Shown here: piece after piece, positions 10,533-19,314 of the stretch
How the letters are laid out: each line of letters begins with the position of its first letter
Position numbering within the stretch: position 1 is the stretch's first letter
DNA from: [Leptolyngbya] sp. PCC 7376
Lineage (GTDB): Bacteria > Cyanobacteriota > Cyanobacteriia > Cyanobacteriales > MRBY01
Assembly (NCBI RefSeq): GCF_000316605.1
Contig: NC_019683.1
Coordinates: 2,588,036-2,652,035, forward strand
Reading direction: 5' to 3'
DNA: 64,000 bases
Program-made: the position numbers and the translations under genes
Notes under the pieces: generated by a model
Database searches by the model: none
Told to the model about the DNA's origin: nothing
The model's input: only the letters and a program-made list of their open reading frames with translations

Positions 10533-12026
10533 CTACGATGTTTTTAGGCGATCGCCCAAAGCTTTACGAGCCTCTTCACGGTCATCGAAATGGACTTTTT
10601 CGGTGCCGAGAATTTGATAATCTTCGTGACCCTTTCCAGCAATAAGTACACCGTCTCCAGGTTTGGCTTCGAGAATGGCTTGATGAATGGCGGCCGCTCG
10701 ATCAGGAATCACGAGAAACTGAATTGCTTCGGGAATACCTTCCACGACATCTACCAAAATTCGTTTCGGATCTTCGGTGCGAGGATTATCAGAAGTCACC
10801 ACCGCCCAATCAGATTTTGTTGCCGCAATCTTGCCCATCAATGGACGCTTCGTGCGATCGCGATCGCCCCCACAACCAAACACACAAATCATTTTGCGAG
10901 GGATAAACGGACGAGAGGCCTTTAGTAGATTTTCGAGACTATCGGGCGTATGGGCATAGTCCACAATCACGCTGATATCCTGCTCATCGGATACCTGCAC
11001 ACGCTCCATCCGACCGGGAACCCCAGTGAATTCCGGCAAAACTGTCAACATTTGTTCGAGGTCTAAACCCAATGCCAAACCAGCACCAATCGCCGCCATC
11101 ACATTTTCGAGGTTAAATTGACCGACTAAAGGCGACGAAAATTGAGCTGTTCCTTCAGGCGTTGTGAGACGACCAGTCACTCCGATAGCCGTATATTCCA
11201 ACCGATCCATAAAGATTGCAGCCGACTTATCTTGCAGACTATATCCCCAACATTTTTCACCAAGTTTATGGGCTAACCTTGCGCCATATTGATCATCGAG
11301 ATTAACAACAGCTCGCTCTTTACAGTATTCATCATTAAAGAGAAGCGCTTTCGCCTGAAAATACTCCTCCATCGTCTTGTGATAATCGAGGTGATCCTGC
11401 GTCAAATTAGTGAATACAGACACATCAAATTCACAACCTTTCACTCGTTTTTGGTCGAGGGCATGGGAGCTCACTTCCATTACCCCGTGGGTGTTTTCAG
11501 CTTTAACGGCTTTCGCAAAATTCTTCTGGAGGTCTATCGCAAAAGGGGTGGTATGGGTCGCAATTTTTTCATAACCTTGCCAACGGGTGTAGAGCGTCCC
11601 GATTAGAGCAGTATTTTTTTTCGCTTGCTGGAGGAAAAATTCGATTAAGTGACTGGTTGTCGTCTTGCCGTTTGTGCCTGTCACGCCGACGAGTTTGAGG
11701 GATTGGGTCGGGTTTTCAAAAAAGAGGTTAGCCAATTCTGCACAGGCAATCACTGGATCGCTGGTAACAATGACACATTCACCATTTTCGGTAGGCACTT
11801 TTTCGAGGGCATCTGCGGAAACTATTGCGGCGATCGCCCCACCATCTAAAGCACCTGACCAAAACTCACCACCATCAACTTTTGTACCCGGCAAACCAAT
11901 AAACAAATCCCCAGTCGTTACCACTTTGGAATTCGTGACAAGCCCTTTTACCTCTTGAGTTAGGGCAGGATGATCTGGCAGAGAGTCGATAACCGATACT
12001 TGCCCAAGAAGTTCACCTAATTGCAT
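10533..12026 (-). CDS. murE: UDP-N-acetylmuramoyl-L-alanyl-D-glutamate--2,6-diaminopimelate ligase
   Basis: 497 residues, normal for MurE. The enzyme adds the third residue of the peptidoglycan stem peptide in the cytoplasm using ATP. The N-terminal UDP-binding domain (VKGLVTNSKVVTTGDLFIGLPG) is followed by the Mur ligase P-loop GVTGTNGKTTTSHLIE, the TTP and VMEVSSHALDQKRVKG motifs, and the C-terminal domain with VDYAHTPDSLENLL and the DNPRTEDP loop, whose DNPR signature marks specificity for meso-diaminopimelate rather than lysine. The ATG start fits the family N-terminus. It stands alone, convergent with the Uma2 gene. Confidence 0.95.
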   Translation of the reverse strand: MQLGELLGQVSVIDSLPDHPALTQEVKGLVTNSKVVTTGDLFIGLPGTKVDGGEFWSGALDGGAIAAIVSADALEKVPTENGECVIVTSDPVIACAELANLFFENPTQSLKLVGVTGTNGKTTTSHLIEFFLQQAKKNTALIGTLYTRWQGYEKIATHTTPFAIDLQKNFAKAVKAENTHGVMEVSSHALDQKRVKGCEFDVSVFTNLTQDHLDYHKTMEEYFQAKALLFNDEYCKERAVVNLDDQYGARLAHKLGEKCWGYSLQDKSAAIFMDRLEYTAIGVTGRLTTPEGTAQFSSPLVGQFNLENVMAAIGAGLALGLDLEQMLTVLPEFTGVPGRMERVQVSDEQDISVIVDYAHTPDSLENLLKASRPFIPRKMICVFGCGGDRDRTKRPLMGKIAATKSDWAVVTSDNPRTEDPKRILVDVVEGIPEAIQFLVIPDRAAAIHQAILEAKPGDGVLIAGKGHEDYQILGTEKVHFDDREEARKALGDRLKTS

Positions 12027-12185
12027 GATTTGCCTCCAAACCCTTTAATTTCCCCGATTTTAGTCTGACAAAAAGGGAATTCTGTAATTTCAGTAGCAGT
12101 TTATCCCAATTCTATCCCTGGGCGGAGACTCGATTTTTTTGATGATGAATCAGGCTCAATTATTGTCCCAAACCTTGACTAGACT

Positions 12186-12503
12186 TTACGGTGCAAATAA
12201 TTTCTCAACAATGATTTGGTCCTGCTCGCAAAGCTCTTGTGCCCCATCCGGCAATGTTTCCCACTTCCAAAAGGAGCTCTGATCAGCAACATTTTCCCGA
12301 ATTAATTCAGCAAGGGCATGGACAAAAGCAGGTGGCCATTCCGGACCCATAAACCCAACACCCCAACGACCAATCGTATCGTAATAAACCCGCAGCCACG
12401 GCTCAGGCTTCGTAATATCGATATTCATCTCACAGGCAATCCGAAACACATCGGCGAGATCAAAATCGGCATATTCCTGTTCCAGAATTTGACGGCGGCT
12501 CAT
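12186..12503 (-). CDS. Conserved hypothetical protein
   Basis: 105 residues, acidic and Trp-rich (WLRVYYDTIGRWGVGFMGPEWPPAFVHALAELI, then SFWKWETLPDGAQELCEQ). No membrane segment, signal peptide or metal motif is seen. The codon use and composition match the neighbouring core genes, which supports a real gene, but I do not recognise a family with a known function. It lies between murE and the remA-gmk pair, divergent from the latter, with a 225-bp gap. Confidence 0.6.
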   Translation of the reverse strand: MSRRQILEQEYADFDLADVFRIACEMNIDITKPEPWLRVYYDTIGRWGVGFMGPEWPPAFVHALAELIRENVADQSSFWKWETLPDGAQELCEQDQIIVEKLFAP

Positions 12504-12728
12504 CAGTTTATTTTTTCTGGGATCACTTCACGAAATGCAATGAAAAATGCACTATACAGCTTAAAGATAGACGAGATAATTCGTGTCGCGGGTAAACATC
12601 TGTAAAAATCAGGGAATTTATATTATTTTTGCGGTTAAATCGTTGTCTTTCCCAATTATTTCTCGCTACCATTGAAAGTGTCATCTGTAAATTCGCTGGC
12701 AACTGCTTGCGAAAGCTCAAGTCGACTT

Positions 12729-13001
12729 ATGGAAATACAATTAATAAATATTGGGTTCGGTAATATTGTCTCTGCGAACCGGGTGATTGCGATTGTTAGC
12801 CCCGAATCCGCCCCCATCAAGCGAATTATTAGTGACGCTCGTGACCGTGGTCAGCTCATCGATGCAACCTATGGCAGACGTACCCGCGCGGTAATTATCA
12901 CAGATTCTAGTCATGTGGTTCTCTCTGCAATCCAACCCGAGACTGTCGCCCATCGCTTCGTGGTGCAAAAAGATGGGGCGATCGCCAATGCTAAAGTTTA
13001 G
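12729..13001 (+). CDS. remA: RemA/DUF370 family DNA-binding regulator
   Basis: 90 residues from the ATG at 12729. The sequence matches the DUF370/RemA family throughout: [73 protein letters not shown]. In Bacillus, RemA is a donut-forming DNA-binding activator of matrix genes; the role in cyanobacteria is not established. A longer frame begins 57 bp upstream, but its residues are unlike the family. The gene sits 37 bp upstream of gmk in the same direction, an arrangement conserved widely in bacteria, so the two are probably co-transcribed. Confidence 0.9.
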   Translation: MEIQLINIGFGNIVSANRVIAIVSPESAPIKRIISDARDRGQLIDATYGRRTRAVIITDSSHVVLSAIQPETVAHRFVVQKDGAIANAKV

Positions 13002-13038
13002 GGTGGTCTTCTCGGTTTAACCCCACTTATTAGCATCC

Positions 13039-13593
13039 ATGACTTCCCCCGGAAAACTTATCGTCCTTACAGGCCCTAGCGGTGTTGGGAAAGGCACCCT
13101 TGTCCGTGAACTATTACCCCGCCACGAGCAGCTTTTTTTATCGATCTCCGCAACAACCCGTCAACCCCGTACCGGAGAAGTAGACGGCAAAGATTATTTT
13201 TTTAAAAGCCGTGCAGAATTTGAAGCGATGATTGCGGCAAAAGAATTATTAGAGTGGGCGGAATATGCTGGCAATTATTATGGAACCCCTCTCCCTCCTG
13301 TAAAAGCCCAAATGAAGAAAGGGAATTCGGCATTATTGGAAATTGAAGTAGTTGGTGCCAATTCCGTTAAAAATATTTTTCCTGAGGCTCTTCGGATTTT
13401 TATTCTGCCGCCTTCTTTTGAGGTATTAGAGGAAAGATTACGGGGACGGGGCACAGATGCCGACGAAGTGATTGCAAAACGTTTAACCCGCGCCAAAGAA
13501 GAACTCGAACTGAGCACAGAATTTGACTATCAGATTATTAATGATGATCTCGAACAGGCGATCGCCGACATTGAGGCCGCTATCTTTTCATAA
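13039..13593 (+). CDS. gmk: Guanylate kinase
   Basis: 184 residues, the usual Gmk size. It phosphorylates GMP (and dGMP) to GDP with ATP in the cytoplasm. The P-loop GPSGVGKGT is at residues 12-20, followed by SATTRQPRTGEVDGKDYFF (GMP-binding Arg, Ser and Tyr), LLEWAEYAGNYYGTP and RLRGRGTDADEVIAKRL (lid with arginines). It lies directly downstream of the RemA-like gene and 90 bp upstream of clpP. Confidence 0.95.
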   Translation: MTSPGKLIVLTGPSGVGKGTLVRELLPRHEQLFLSISATTRQPRTGEVDGKDYFFKSRAEFEAMIAAKELLEWAEYAGNYYGTPLPPVKAQMKKGNSALLEIEVVGANSVKNIFPEALRIFILPPSFEVLEERLRGRGTDADEVIAKRLTRAKEELELSTEFDYQIINDDLEQAIADIEAAIFS

Positions 13594-13683
13594 ACTATTT
13601 CGTAGTAGCCGTATGACCACGACTAGCCGAATCTATTACAATCAGACAAATAGACATAGCAAGAGAACGAGCTAACAGACCCC

Positions 13684-14283
13684 ATGATTCCAACCGTTAT
13701 CGAAAGTTCTGGTCGGGGCGAACGTGCCTTTGATATTTACTCCCGCCTTTTACGGGAAAGAATTGTTTTCCTCGGACAACAGGTTAATGATGAAATCGCT
13801 AACCTCATCGTGGCACAGCTCTTATTCCTAGAAGCCGACGATCCAGAAAAAGACATCTACCTCTACATCAACTCCCCCGGTGGCTCCGTCTCAGCAGGTA
13901 TGGGCATCTTCGATACGATGAACCAAGTTCGTCCCGATGTCTGCACCATTTGTATTGGCCTTGCAGCAAGTATGGGCGCATTCCTACTCAGTGCTGGCGA
14001 AAAAGGTAAGCGTATGAGTCTACCCAACTCCCGCATCATGATTCACCAACCCCTCGGTGGTGCTCAGGGTCAAGCCACAGATATTGAAATTCAAGCAAAA
14101 GAAATTTTGTATCTCAAAGGTAAGCTCAACCAGCACCTCGCAGATCATACGGGTCAACCCCTCGACAAGATTGAAGTTGATACTGACCGTGACTTCTTTA
14201 TGTCCGCAGCGGAAGCGATGGACTATGGCCTAATCGATCAGGTGATTGATAAGAGTCCTTCTGCAACAAATCCACCTGTTTAA
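13684..14283 (+). CDS. clpP: ATP-dependent Clp protease proteolytic subunit
   Basis: 199 residues. The serine-protease triad is intact: Ser96 in GLAASMGAF, His121 in IMIHQPLGG, and Asp170 in [13 protein letters not shown]. The N-terminus ([23 protein letters not shown]) has the standard axial-loop sequence, so no long leader is missing. ClpP forms the 14-mer proteolytic chamber that works with ClpC/ClpX. Cyanobacteria carry several clpP paralogues; which one this is cannot be settled from sequence alone, and the ClpR type is excluded because the catalytic residues are present. A terminator follows at 14306. Confidence 0.95.
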   Translation: MIPTVIESSGRGERAFDIYSRLLRERIVFLGQQVNDEIANLIVAQLLFLEADDPEKDIYLYINSPGGSVSAGMGIFDTMNQVRPDVCTICIGLAASMGAFLLSAGEKGKRMSLPNSRIMIHQPLGGAQGQATDIEIQAKEILYLKGKLNQHLADHTGQPLDKIEVDTDRDFFMSAAEAMDYGLIDQVIDKSPSATNPPV

Positions 14284-14305
14284 TCCTTAAAGATTACATC
14301 TACCC

Positions 14306-14340
14306 AAATCCCCCTTTCTCAAGGGGGATTTTTTGTTTTT
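14306..14340 (+). terminator. Rho-independent terminator of clpP
   Basis: The arms AAATCCCCC and GGGGGATTT enclose an 8-nt loop and are followed by a T-rich run. The structure abuts the stop of the convergent methyltransferase gene and could work in both directions. Confidence 0.85.
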
Positions 14341-15145
14341 AAAGCTTTGTGCCAGTAGCTCGATAAATATTGAGCGTAATCGAACCTAGTGGATCGTTCG
14401 GGACATTGCGGAAATGTTCTAAGCCGTTTTTGAGGCGATCACCATCCTTGCCTAATTTTTCAACCATCTGCGGAATCATCAGTTTTAGCCACGTATCGAT
14501 ATGGTTCACCAAACCGCGTAGCTCTTCATTTTCTGGAGTTTGCCAATAGTGAAAGGCGATCGCCTCATTATTCACTTCAGCGAAACCAGCTTGCACGAGA
14601 TAAGCACCTAAACTGCGACCCACATAAGCATTACCATTCGCAGCGAAAAATAGCTCGCATAATGCCTCCCGAAAGTATTCAAAATCCGGGTGAGTCGGAT
14701 GCACCAGCAAACTTTGATAATCCGTTTCCATTAAACAGATTTGTCCGCCAGATTTCAGAACTCGCAAAGCCTCTTGTAAAACACCTGCAGTATCTGGCAC
14801 ATGCTCTAATAGCCACACTGTCAACGCAAAATCAAACGTATTATCTGCCCAAGGTAATTGGTAGGCATCTCCCGCTCGCAAATCAAAATTCAGCCCTAAA
14901 TCTGTCAGATATTGCGTCGCGAAGGCAATTTGACGTGGTTGAAGATCGACTCCAGCAAAAATCAAGTCGGGATACTTTTGGCTAATAATGCCAAGCACAG
15001 CCCCAACGCCACAGCCAATATCAAGAATGTGGGCATCTGGTTCAAGATCTAAATTCGGAAGAAAGAGGCGATCGCTCCAATACTGAGCCTGCTCAACTAG
15101 ACGTTGCTGCTCCTCAGGATCGTAACCATGAATATATTCAGACAA
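14339..15145 (-). CDS. Class I SAM-dependent methyltransferase
   Basis: 268 residues. The SAM-binding fold is clear: motif I HILDIGCGVGAVLGIIS (about residues 40-56), an acidic VDLQPRQIAFA strand, RAGDAYQLPWADNTFDFALTVWLLEHVPD (motifs II-III of Methyltransf_11) and LRVLKSGGQICLMETDYQ. The C-terminal half is helical and may define the substrate pocket. It is related to UbiE-like small-molecule methyltransferases, but the substrate cannot be assigned. The gene stands alone, convergent with clpP. Confidence 0.87.
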   Translation of the reverse strand: MSEYIHGYDPEEQQRLVEQAQYWSDRLFLPNLDLEPDAHILDIGCGVGAVLGIISQKYPDLIFAGVDLQPRQIAFATQYLTDLGLNFDLRAGDAYQLPWADNTFDFALTVWLLEHVPDTAGVLQEALRVLKSGGQICLMETDYQSLLVHPTHPDFEYFREALCELFFAANGNAYVGRSLGAYLVQAGFAEVNNEAIAFHYWQTPENEELRGLVNHIDTWLKLMIPQMVEKLGKDGDRLKNGLEHFRNVPNDPLGSITLNIYRATGTKL

Positions 15146-15647
15146 GCGACTCCTCTCACCCTTCCTAGATTTATCGCTTTACAATCTAACGCAACCCATC
15201 TTCAAATTTTGTACGACTATCCATGAAACCAAGATAGCTAGACATAAAGGCGCCCACCCCTAACTAATCTTTAGTCTCTAAATACAACCCTGCCAACATC
15301 AATTTACAATCCCAATATTTCACTCAACAACAACCCTGATACCTGCTGTTCATTCCCTTGACGATTGATTTTCACCCTAATATTTCACATAACCTCAAAA
15401 ACGCCTTCCGTACCCGTACGTAATTACCGAGAGACTTCACAAAAACTTAAAATAAAGCCCCTAACCTTTACAGAAAACTCTTTGAATCCGGGAATTCACG
15501 TATAGCCACACCAGACCAAGCGACCCTATAATTGTGCCTACATAAGGAAAACGATCTGCATCTACCGACTATCCATTTTTGGGCAAAACGTGCATTTACT
15601 TTGCGAAATGAGTGCGTTGCCGCCCTTAAAACTATTGGCAGATCGCT
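15146..15647. other. Intergenic region upstream of the pilin cluster
   Basis: About 500 bp with no ORF, HIP1 site or hairpin that I trust. It should contain the promoters of the methyltransferase gene (minus) and of the pilin-like cluster (plus), but no consensus boxes stand out. Confidence 0.4.
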
Positions 15648-16241
15648 ATGAATACAACATCATTCCAAAAAGCATCGAAAGCACGCAAAACTCAACAGAC
15701 AGTTAACGTCAAGCCGCCAGAGCTAGTCCCTTCTAGTTGGATTAATGGTTTTGGCGTTGTCTCATTAGTTACTTGTTCGACAATTATCGCCTCTGGTTAT
15801 TCTTCTCAGCATCAAGCCCAAGCTGCTTTACATGATGCCCAAAGCCACGGTATCGCCGAGGCTGGCGTTGCTCGCATTTTCAGCAAATTAATCCAGCAGC
15901 AAAATCGAGGCTTACTCACAAAAAATTTCGATACTACTGCTAGTGTCGATGAATGGTCAACAGGATCCCTAAGCTGTGGTGCAACAATGACTGCACCAGG
16001 TTCTGTCCCAACAGATTTGTTTGGCGGAACGGTACAAAATGGTAGCTACCGCCTTGTTGCATATAAATATGATGCGAACCTCCAGCAGGGCACATTTGTC
16101 GTTGAAGGCACAGTAAACGGCTCGACATCCCGTCTTGAGGTCACGCGCAACATTAATCTTGCTGGCGCTGGCCAAGGTAATGCTTGCCCCAGTATTGCTC
16201 GTAATCTCAGAGATTCAGTTGCGACAAACATGGCATCGTAA
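15648..16241 (+). CDS. Pilus-assembly (PilX-like) single-pass membrane protein, hypothetical
   Basis: 197 residues. A positively charged N-terminus (KASKARKTQQ) precedes a hydrophobic segment at about residues 35-53 (GFGVVSLVTCSTIIASGYSS), followed by a helix QHQAQAALHDAQSHGIAEAGVARIFSKLI that resembles the region after the membrane helix in PilX-type minor pilins, where AEAG recurs. The C-terminal part has Cys109 and a second Cys near the end, possibly a disulfide. It is the first of five or six genes transcribed together. No GFTLxE pilin signal is present, so it is not a canonical prepilin. Role inferred from position and layout only. Confidence 0.62.
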   Translation: MNTTSFQKASKARKTQQTVNVKPPELVPSSWINGFGVVSLVTCSTIIASGYSSQHQAQAALHDAQSHGIAEAGVARIFSKLIQQQNRGLLTKNFDTTASVDEWSTGSLSCGATMTAPGSVPTDLFGGTVQNGSYRLVAYKYDANLQQGTFVVEGTVNGSTSRLEVTRNINLAGAGQGNACPSIARNLRDSVATNMAS

Positions 16242-16392
16242 AGACTCATTTCGCATTGATTTTCGAGTCTGATAAAGCACTTTTTTACAATTTCTTTTTC
16301 TATTTAATACCTATGCCCTTGTCACGACTTGGCTTTGTCGAGGGTGAGTCATTTTTAACGATTAGCTTCTAGATTTCACTATTTGCAAGACC

Positions 16393-17697
16393 ATGAATAA
16401 TAATCAAGATCAAGGTTTCACTTTGCTGGAACTGCTGGTGGCTCTTGCCATTATCGGTATTCTTTCAGCAATCACTACTCCCCTCGTGCTGTGGGCAAAT
16501 AAGCCGTTACAAAATGCGACTTATCAGGCGGCAGGTATTTTTTCACAAGGACGCTCACGGGCGATCGCCACAACTTCTTCAATACGGATCCAACCAGACC
16601 CCAGCGATCCAGACCATTCGCTCATAGTTGAAGCATCGGATACCCGCAGTTGTGATCCGAATACTACCCAGCTAACAGGAGCTGTCCCAACAACTGGCAA
16701 TCAGCTGACAGTCGTTTCGACTAATGGTTTTGCGGCAGGTGATCGCCTCAAAGTTGGTGATGATGAAACAGAAAATGTCGTCCTCACAACGGATAGCAGC
16801 ACTTCTGTTCTAACCCTAGGCCAACCGCTAGGAACATCTCAAGCTTCTGGCGAGGCTGTTGAAATTATTAGTACTTGGACTAGTGACAAGACCTTTTTCC
16901 AAGAAGATATGACCTTGCCAGATACGGTGACAATTGCCAGCAATTTAAACAATTGGGTACTTTGTTTCGACAGCCGTGGTATTGCAAGTGTGAGTGATGA
17001 CACAGGTATCACCACCGATGATTTAGAAATTACGCTGATTAGTGAGCAGAGTGCGAAAGAAGGAAAAATCACTGTTTTTCAAGGTGGTTTGATTGATTCT
17101 GTTGTCATTCAACCGAAGCCAGAGGTGGTTGTTGCATCAGCTAGCGACACAGGTACAAGCACCTCAGATGACTCGTCCTCCGGGACTGGGAGTGATTCTT
17201 CCAGCACAGGAGGTGGCTCTGATAGTGCAACATCTAGCGAAGATGACGCCTCTACTGAAGCAGATGACACTTCGACAGATCCAGAAGCATCAACAGAGAC
17301 TGAGACTTCGACGGAACCAGATGACACATCAACAGAACCAGAGGCGATCGCTGAAGAAACCGAATATGAATTAGATAACGGCGTTGTCGTCACCGTTGAT
17401 GATTCCTCTCCCATACCTCCAGACCCGGACCCAGAGCCAGCAACTACAGACCCAGAGCCAGCAGCTACAGACCCAGAGCCAGCAGCTACAGACATAACCC
17501 CTCCAGACAATACGAGCCCAGATGATGAAGAACCTCAAACATATGAAGAAAAACTCGTCGTCTACCGAGAATGGTTAGATGACAACGAATATTATCAGAG
17601 TCTTGTTGAAGGCACTCAGACGGTAGATCGCGATAGTGAGCCATATAAAAATTTCATCACAGAACTCATTGAAAAATTAACTTGGTTGTATTCCTGA
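16393..17697 (+). CDS. GspH/FimT-type pseudopilin with acidic Ser/Thr/Asp-rich tail
   Basis: 434 residues. The prepilin peptidase signal is at the N-terminus (NNNQDQG|FTLLELLVALAIIGILSAITTPLVLWA, with Glu5 of the mature form), followed by a FimT/GspH-like globular domain (residues 30-230). From about residue 250 to 390 the chain is low-complexity and highly acidic (runs of Ser, Thr, Asp, Glu and Pro, with a PEPAATD heptad repeat), ending in a short ordered region (YEEKLVVYREWLDDNEYYQSL). FimT proteins are normally 150-200 residues, so the tail is an unusual extension that may protrude from the pilus. Cys residues at about 77 and 192 may pair. It is the second gene of the pilin cluster. Confidence 0.83.
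   Translation: MNNNQDQGFTLLELLVALAIIGILSAITTPLVLWANKPLQNATYQAAGIFSQGRSRAIATTSSIRIQPDPSDPDHSLIVEASDTRSCDPNTTQLTGAVPTTGNQLTVVSTNGFAAGDRLKVGDDETENVVLTTDSSTSVLTLGQPLGTSQASGEAVEIISTWTSDKTFFQEDMTLPDTVTIASNLNNWVLCFDSRGIASVSDDTGITTDDLEITLISEQSAKEGKITVFQGGLIDSVVIQPKPEVVVASASDTGTSTSDDSSSGTGSDSSSTGGGSDSATSSEDDASTEADDTSTDPEASTETETSTEPDDTSTEPEAIAEETEYELDNGVVVTVDDSSPIPPDPDPEPATTDPEPAATDPEPAATDITPPDNTSPDDEEPQTYEEKLVVYREWLDDNEYYQSLVEGTQTVDRDSEPYKNFITELIEKLTWLYS
17431..17493 (+). repeat. Three tandem copies of a 21-bp coding repeat
   Basis: A 21-nt unit encoding PEPA(T/A)TD is repeated three times head-to-tail with one or two base changes, inside the acidic tail of the FimT-like gene. Such exact repeats point to recent slippage expansion. 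Confidence 0.85.
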
Positions 17698-17723
17698 TAT
17701 CACAATAATCACCACCTCTAACC

Positions 17724-18179
17724 ATGCTATTTTATATCAACAATTTTCTTTTTAGAGATATCGATAAAAAAGAAGACAATGGTGGATTCTCTCTCATTGA
17801 ATCTATCGTTTCCCTCTTAATTTTTGTGATTACTTTTTCCTTGGCAGCACCTTTATTTGTTGCCCAACAGAAAAGTAATATCAATAATGAAATTCGCACA
17901 GGAGCTGTATCTCTTTCTCAACAAGTGCTCGACAACTTACGTCTAGAAACATCCCTGACGCTCGGCGAAACCAACGAAAGTAGTATTAGCAGCTTAGGAA
18001 AAGAGTATAGCTACAATCAATTTGTCTGTTCTGACAAGCCTAGCTTTAATGCTGATAGCTCTGTGTCATGTAATACCACAGTAGATCTCAGCAATCCTAT
18101 GCGATATATCCTCCTTCAGGTCGAATATAATGAAGAGACAATTTATACAGTGGAAACCATCTACACAGATATCCAATAA
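17724..18179 (+). CDS. PilV-like minor pilin
   Basis: 151 residues. A prepilin cleavage site occurs after a 25-residue leader (DKKEDNGG|FSLIESIVSLLIFVITFSLAAPLF), with Glu5 and one hydrophobic helix. After the helix come QQKSNINNEIRTGAVSLSQQVLDNLR and a small C-terminal domain with two cysteines (FVCSDKPS and SVSCNTT), as in type IV pilus minor pilins of the PilV/PilI class. The leader is longer than usual. The 3' end overlaps the next gene by 50 bp, so the two are probably translationally coupled. Confidence 0.8.
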   Translation: MLFYINNFLFRDIDKKEDNGGFSLIESIVSLLIFVITFSLAAPLFVAQQKSNINNEIRTGAVSLSQQVLDNLRLETSLTLGETNESSISSLGKEYSYNQFVCSDKPSFNADSSVSCNTTVDLSNPMRYILLQVEYNEETIYTVETIYTDIQ

Positions 18180-19263
18180 GCTGAGTTTTTATCTCAAACT
18201 TTTAGATTATCAAAGAAAAACAAAAAATAATTCTTCAGAACTAGGATTTACTCTAGTTGAGCTTTTAGTATCCCTTGCTATTGGCTTGCTGGTAATCAGT
18301 TTAGCTTTTTTTGGCAGTGTCCTTAATCGCCAAATTTTTGTACAAGATAGGGCACGTTCTGAGATTGCCCAAACATTACGTTTACCTCTTGATACTGTCG
18401 GCAATGATATTAAACAAGCAGGAGAGGGAATTGGTACCAGTGACCCTAATTTCCCTGTCGTCTTACTCACTCAAAACCCAACACAGCTAACGATTCGACG
18501 TCAACTAGTCCCAACATCCATTCCTGTTTGTCGTGATATTGCAGTGGGTTCGAGTGATCCTGTTGTCGTACTCGATCAAAATGGTGGAACGCCTTTAGTC
18601 GGATGTGAAATCACAGTACTTTCTGATGCTGATAGTGATGGGTGGCCAGACCAGTGGGACAATGCCGAAAAATTCCGTGATTACCGCCTCAATAATGGTA
18701 GTGCCATCCGTGCTTTTATTTACAATGGCAATGGTGAAGGAGAATTTTTTGATTATCAAAATGAAAGAGCATTTGATATCGATGATAATGAAATCCCCAA
18801 TCCATTAGCCACAGTAAATCCTGTCGAATATACGACATTAGATAGCAATAGTAATGTTTGGACAAACAACTATCTAGGTGATAGTAGTAGTCGTATTTAT
18901 TTGCTTGAAGAGCGCCGTTACCAACTGGATGAAACATCCAATACTCTACAACTAATTACAGATAATAGTCAGACATTAAGTATCACCAATAATATCGATA
19001 TTTTAGAAGTGGCGGTGATTGTCGAGCAAGACAATGTTGAACATACTTGCACCGTTTTGCCACCGACCACAGCAACAGATTGTGACCCTGTTTTAACCAA
19101 TTCTTATTCTTGGTCTCAGATTAAAGCTATTGATGTGATGTTACAGGTAGCAGCAGATTCGTCACCGGCATTAGCTTTACAGGAAAATTGTCCGGATCCG
19201 AATGATTGTGAGGCTCTACAACTAAGGCGACAATTTGTTCCTCGAAATGTCTTTAATTTCTAG
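18130..19263 (+). CDS. PilW-like minor pilin
   Basis: 377 residues if started at the ATG at 18130, which lies inside the end of the PilV-like gene. The prepilin signal SSELG|FTLVELLVSLAIGLLVISLAFFGSVL starts near residue 37, so the leader is long and a later non-ATG start cannot be excluded. Following the helix is RSEIAQTLRLPLDTVGNDIKQAGEGIG, a PilW hallmark (RA..I.Q.L...L..I..DI..AGY). A large beta-rich domain contains several Cys pairs (PVCRDIA, VGCEITV, EHTCTV, TDCDPV, ENCPDPNDCE), probably disulfide-bonded outside the cell. Confidence 0.82.
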   Translation: MKRQFIQWKPSTQISNKLSFYLKLLDYQRKTKNNSSELGFTLVELLVSLAIGLLVISLAFFGSVLNRQIFVQDRARSEIAQTLRLPLDTVGNDIKQAGEGIGTSDPNFPVVLLTQNPTQLTIRRQLVPTSIPVCRDIAVGSSDPVVVLDQNGGTPLVGCEITVLSDADSDGWPDQWDNAEKFRDYRLNNGSAIRAFIYNGNGEGEFFDYQNERAFDIDDNEIPNPLATVNPVEYTTLDSNSNVWTNNYLGDSSSRIYLLEERRYQLDETSNTLQLITDNSQTLSITNNIDILEVAVIVEQDNVEHTCTVLPPTTATDCDPVLTNSYSWSQIKAIDVMLQVAADSSPALALQENCPDPNDCEALQLRRQFVPRNVFNF

Positions 19264-19314
19264 CTCTTAAATGATCTAAAAGCATCAGTCAATCTACTTT
19301 TTAAACTTAATCAT

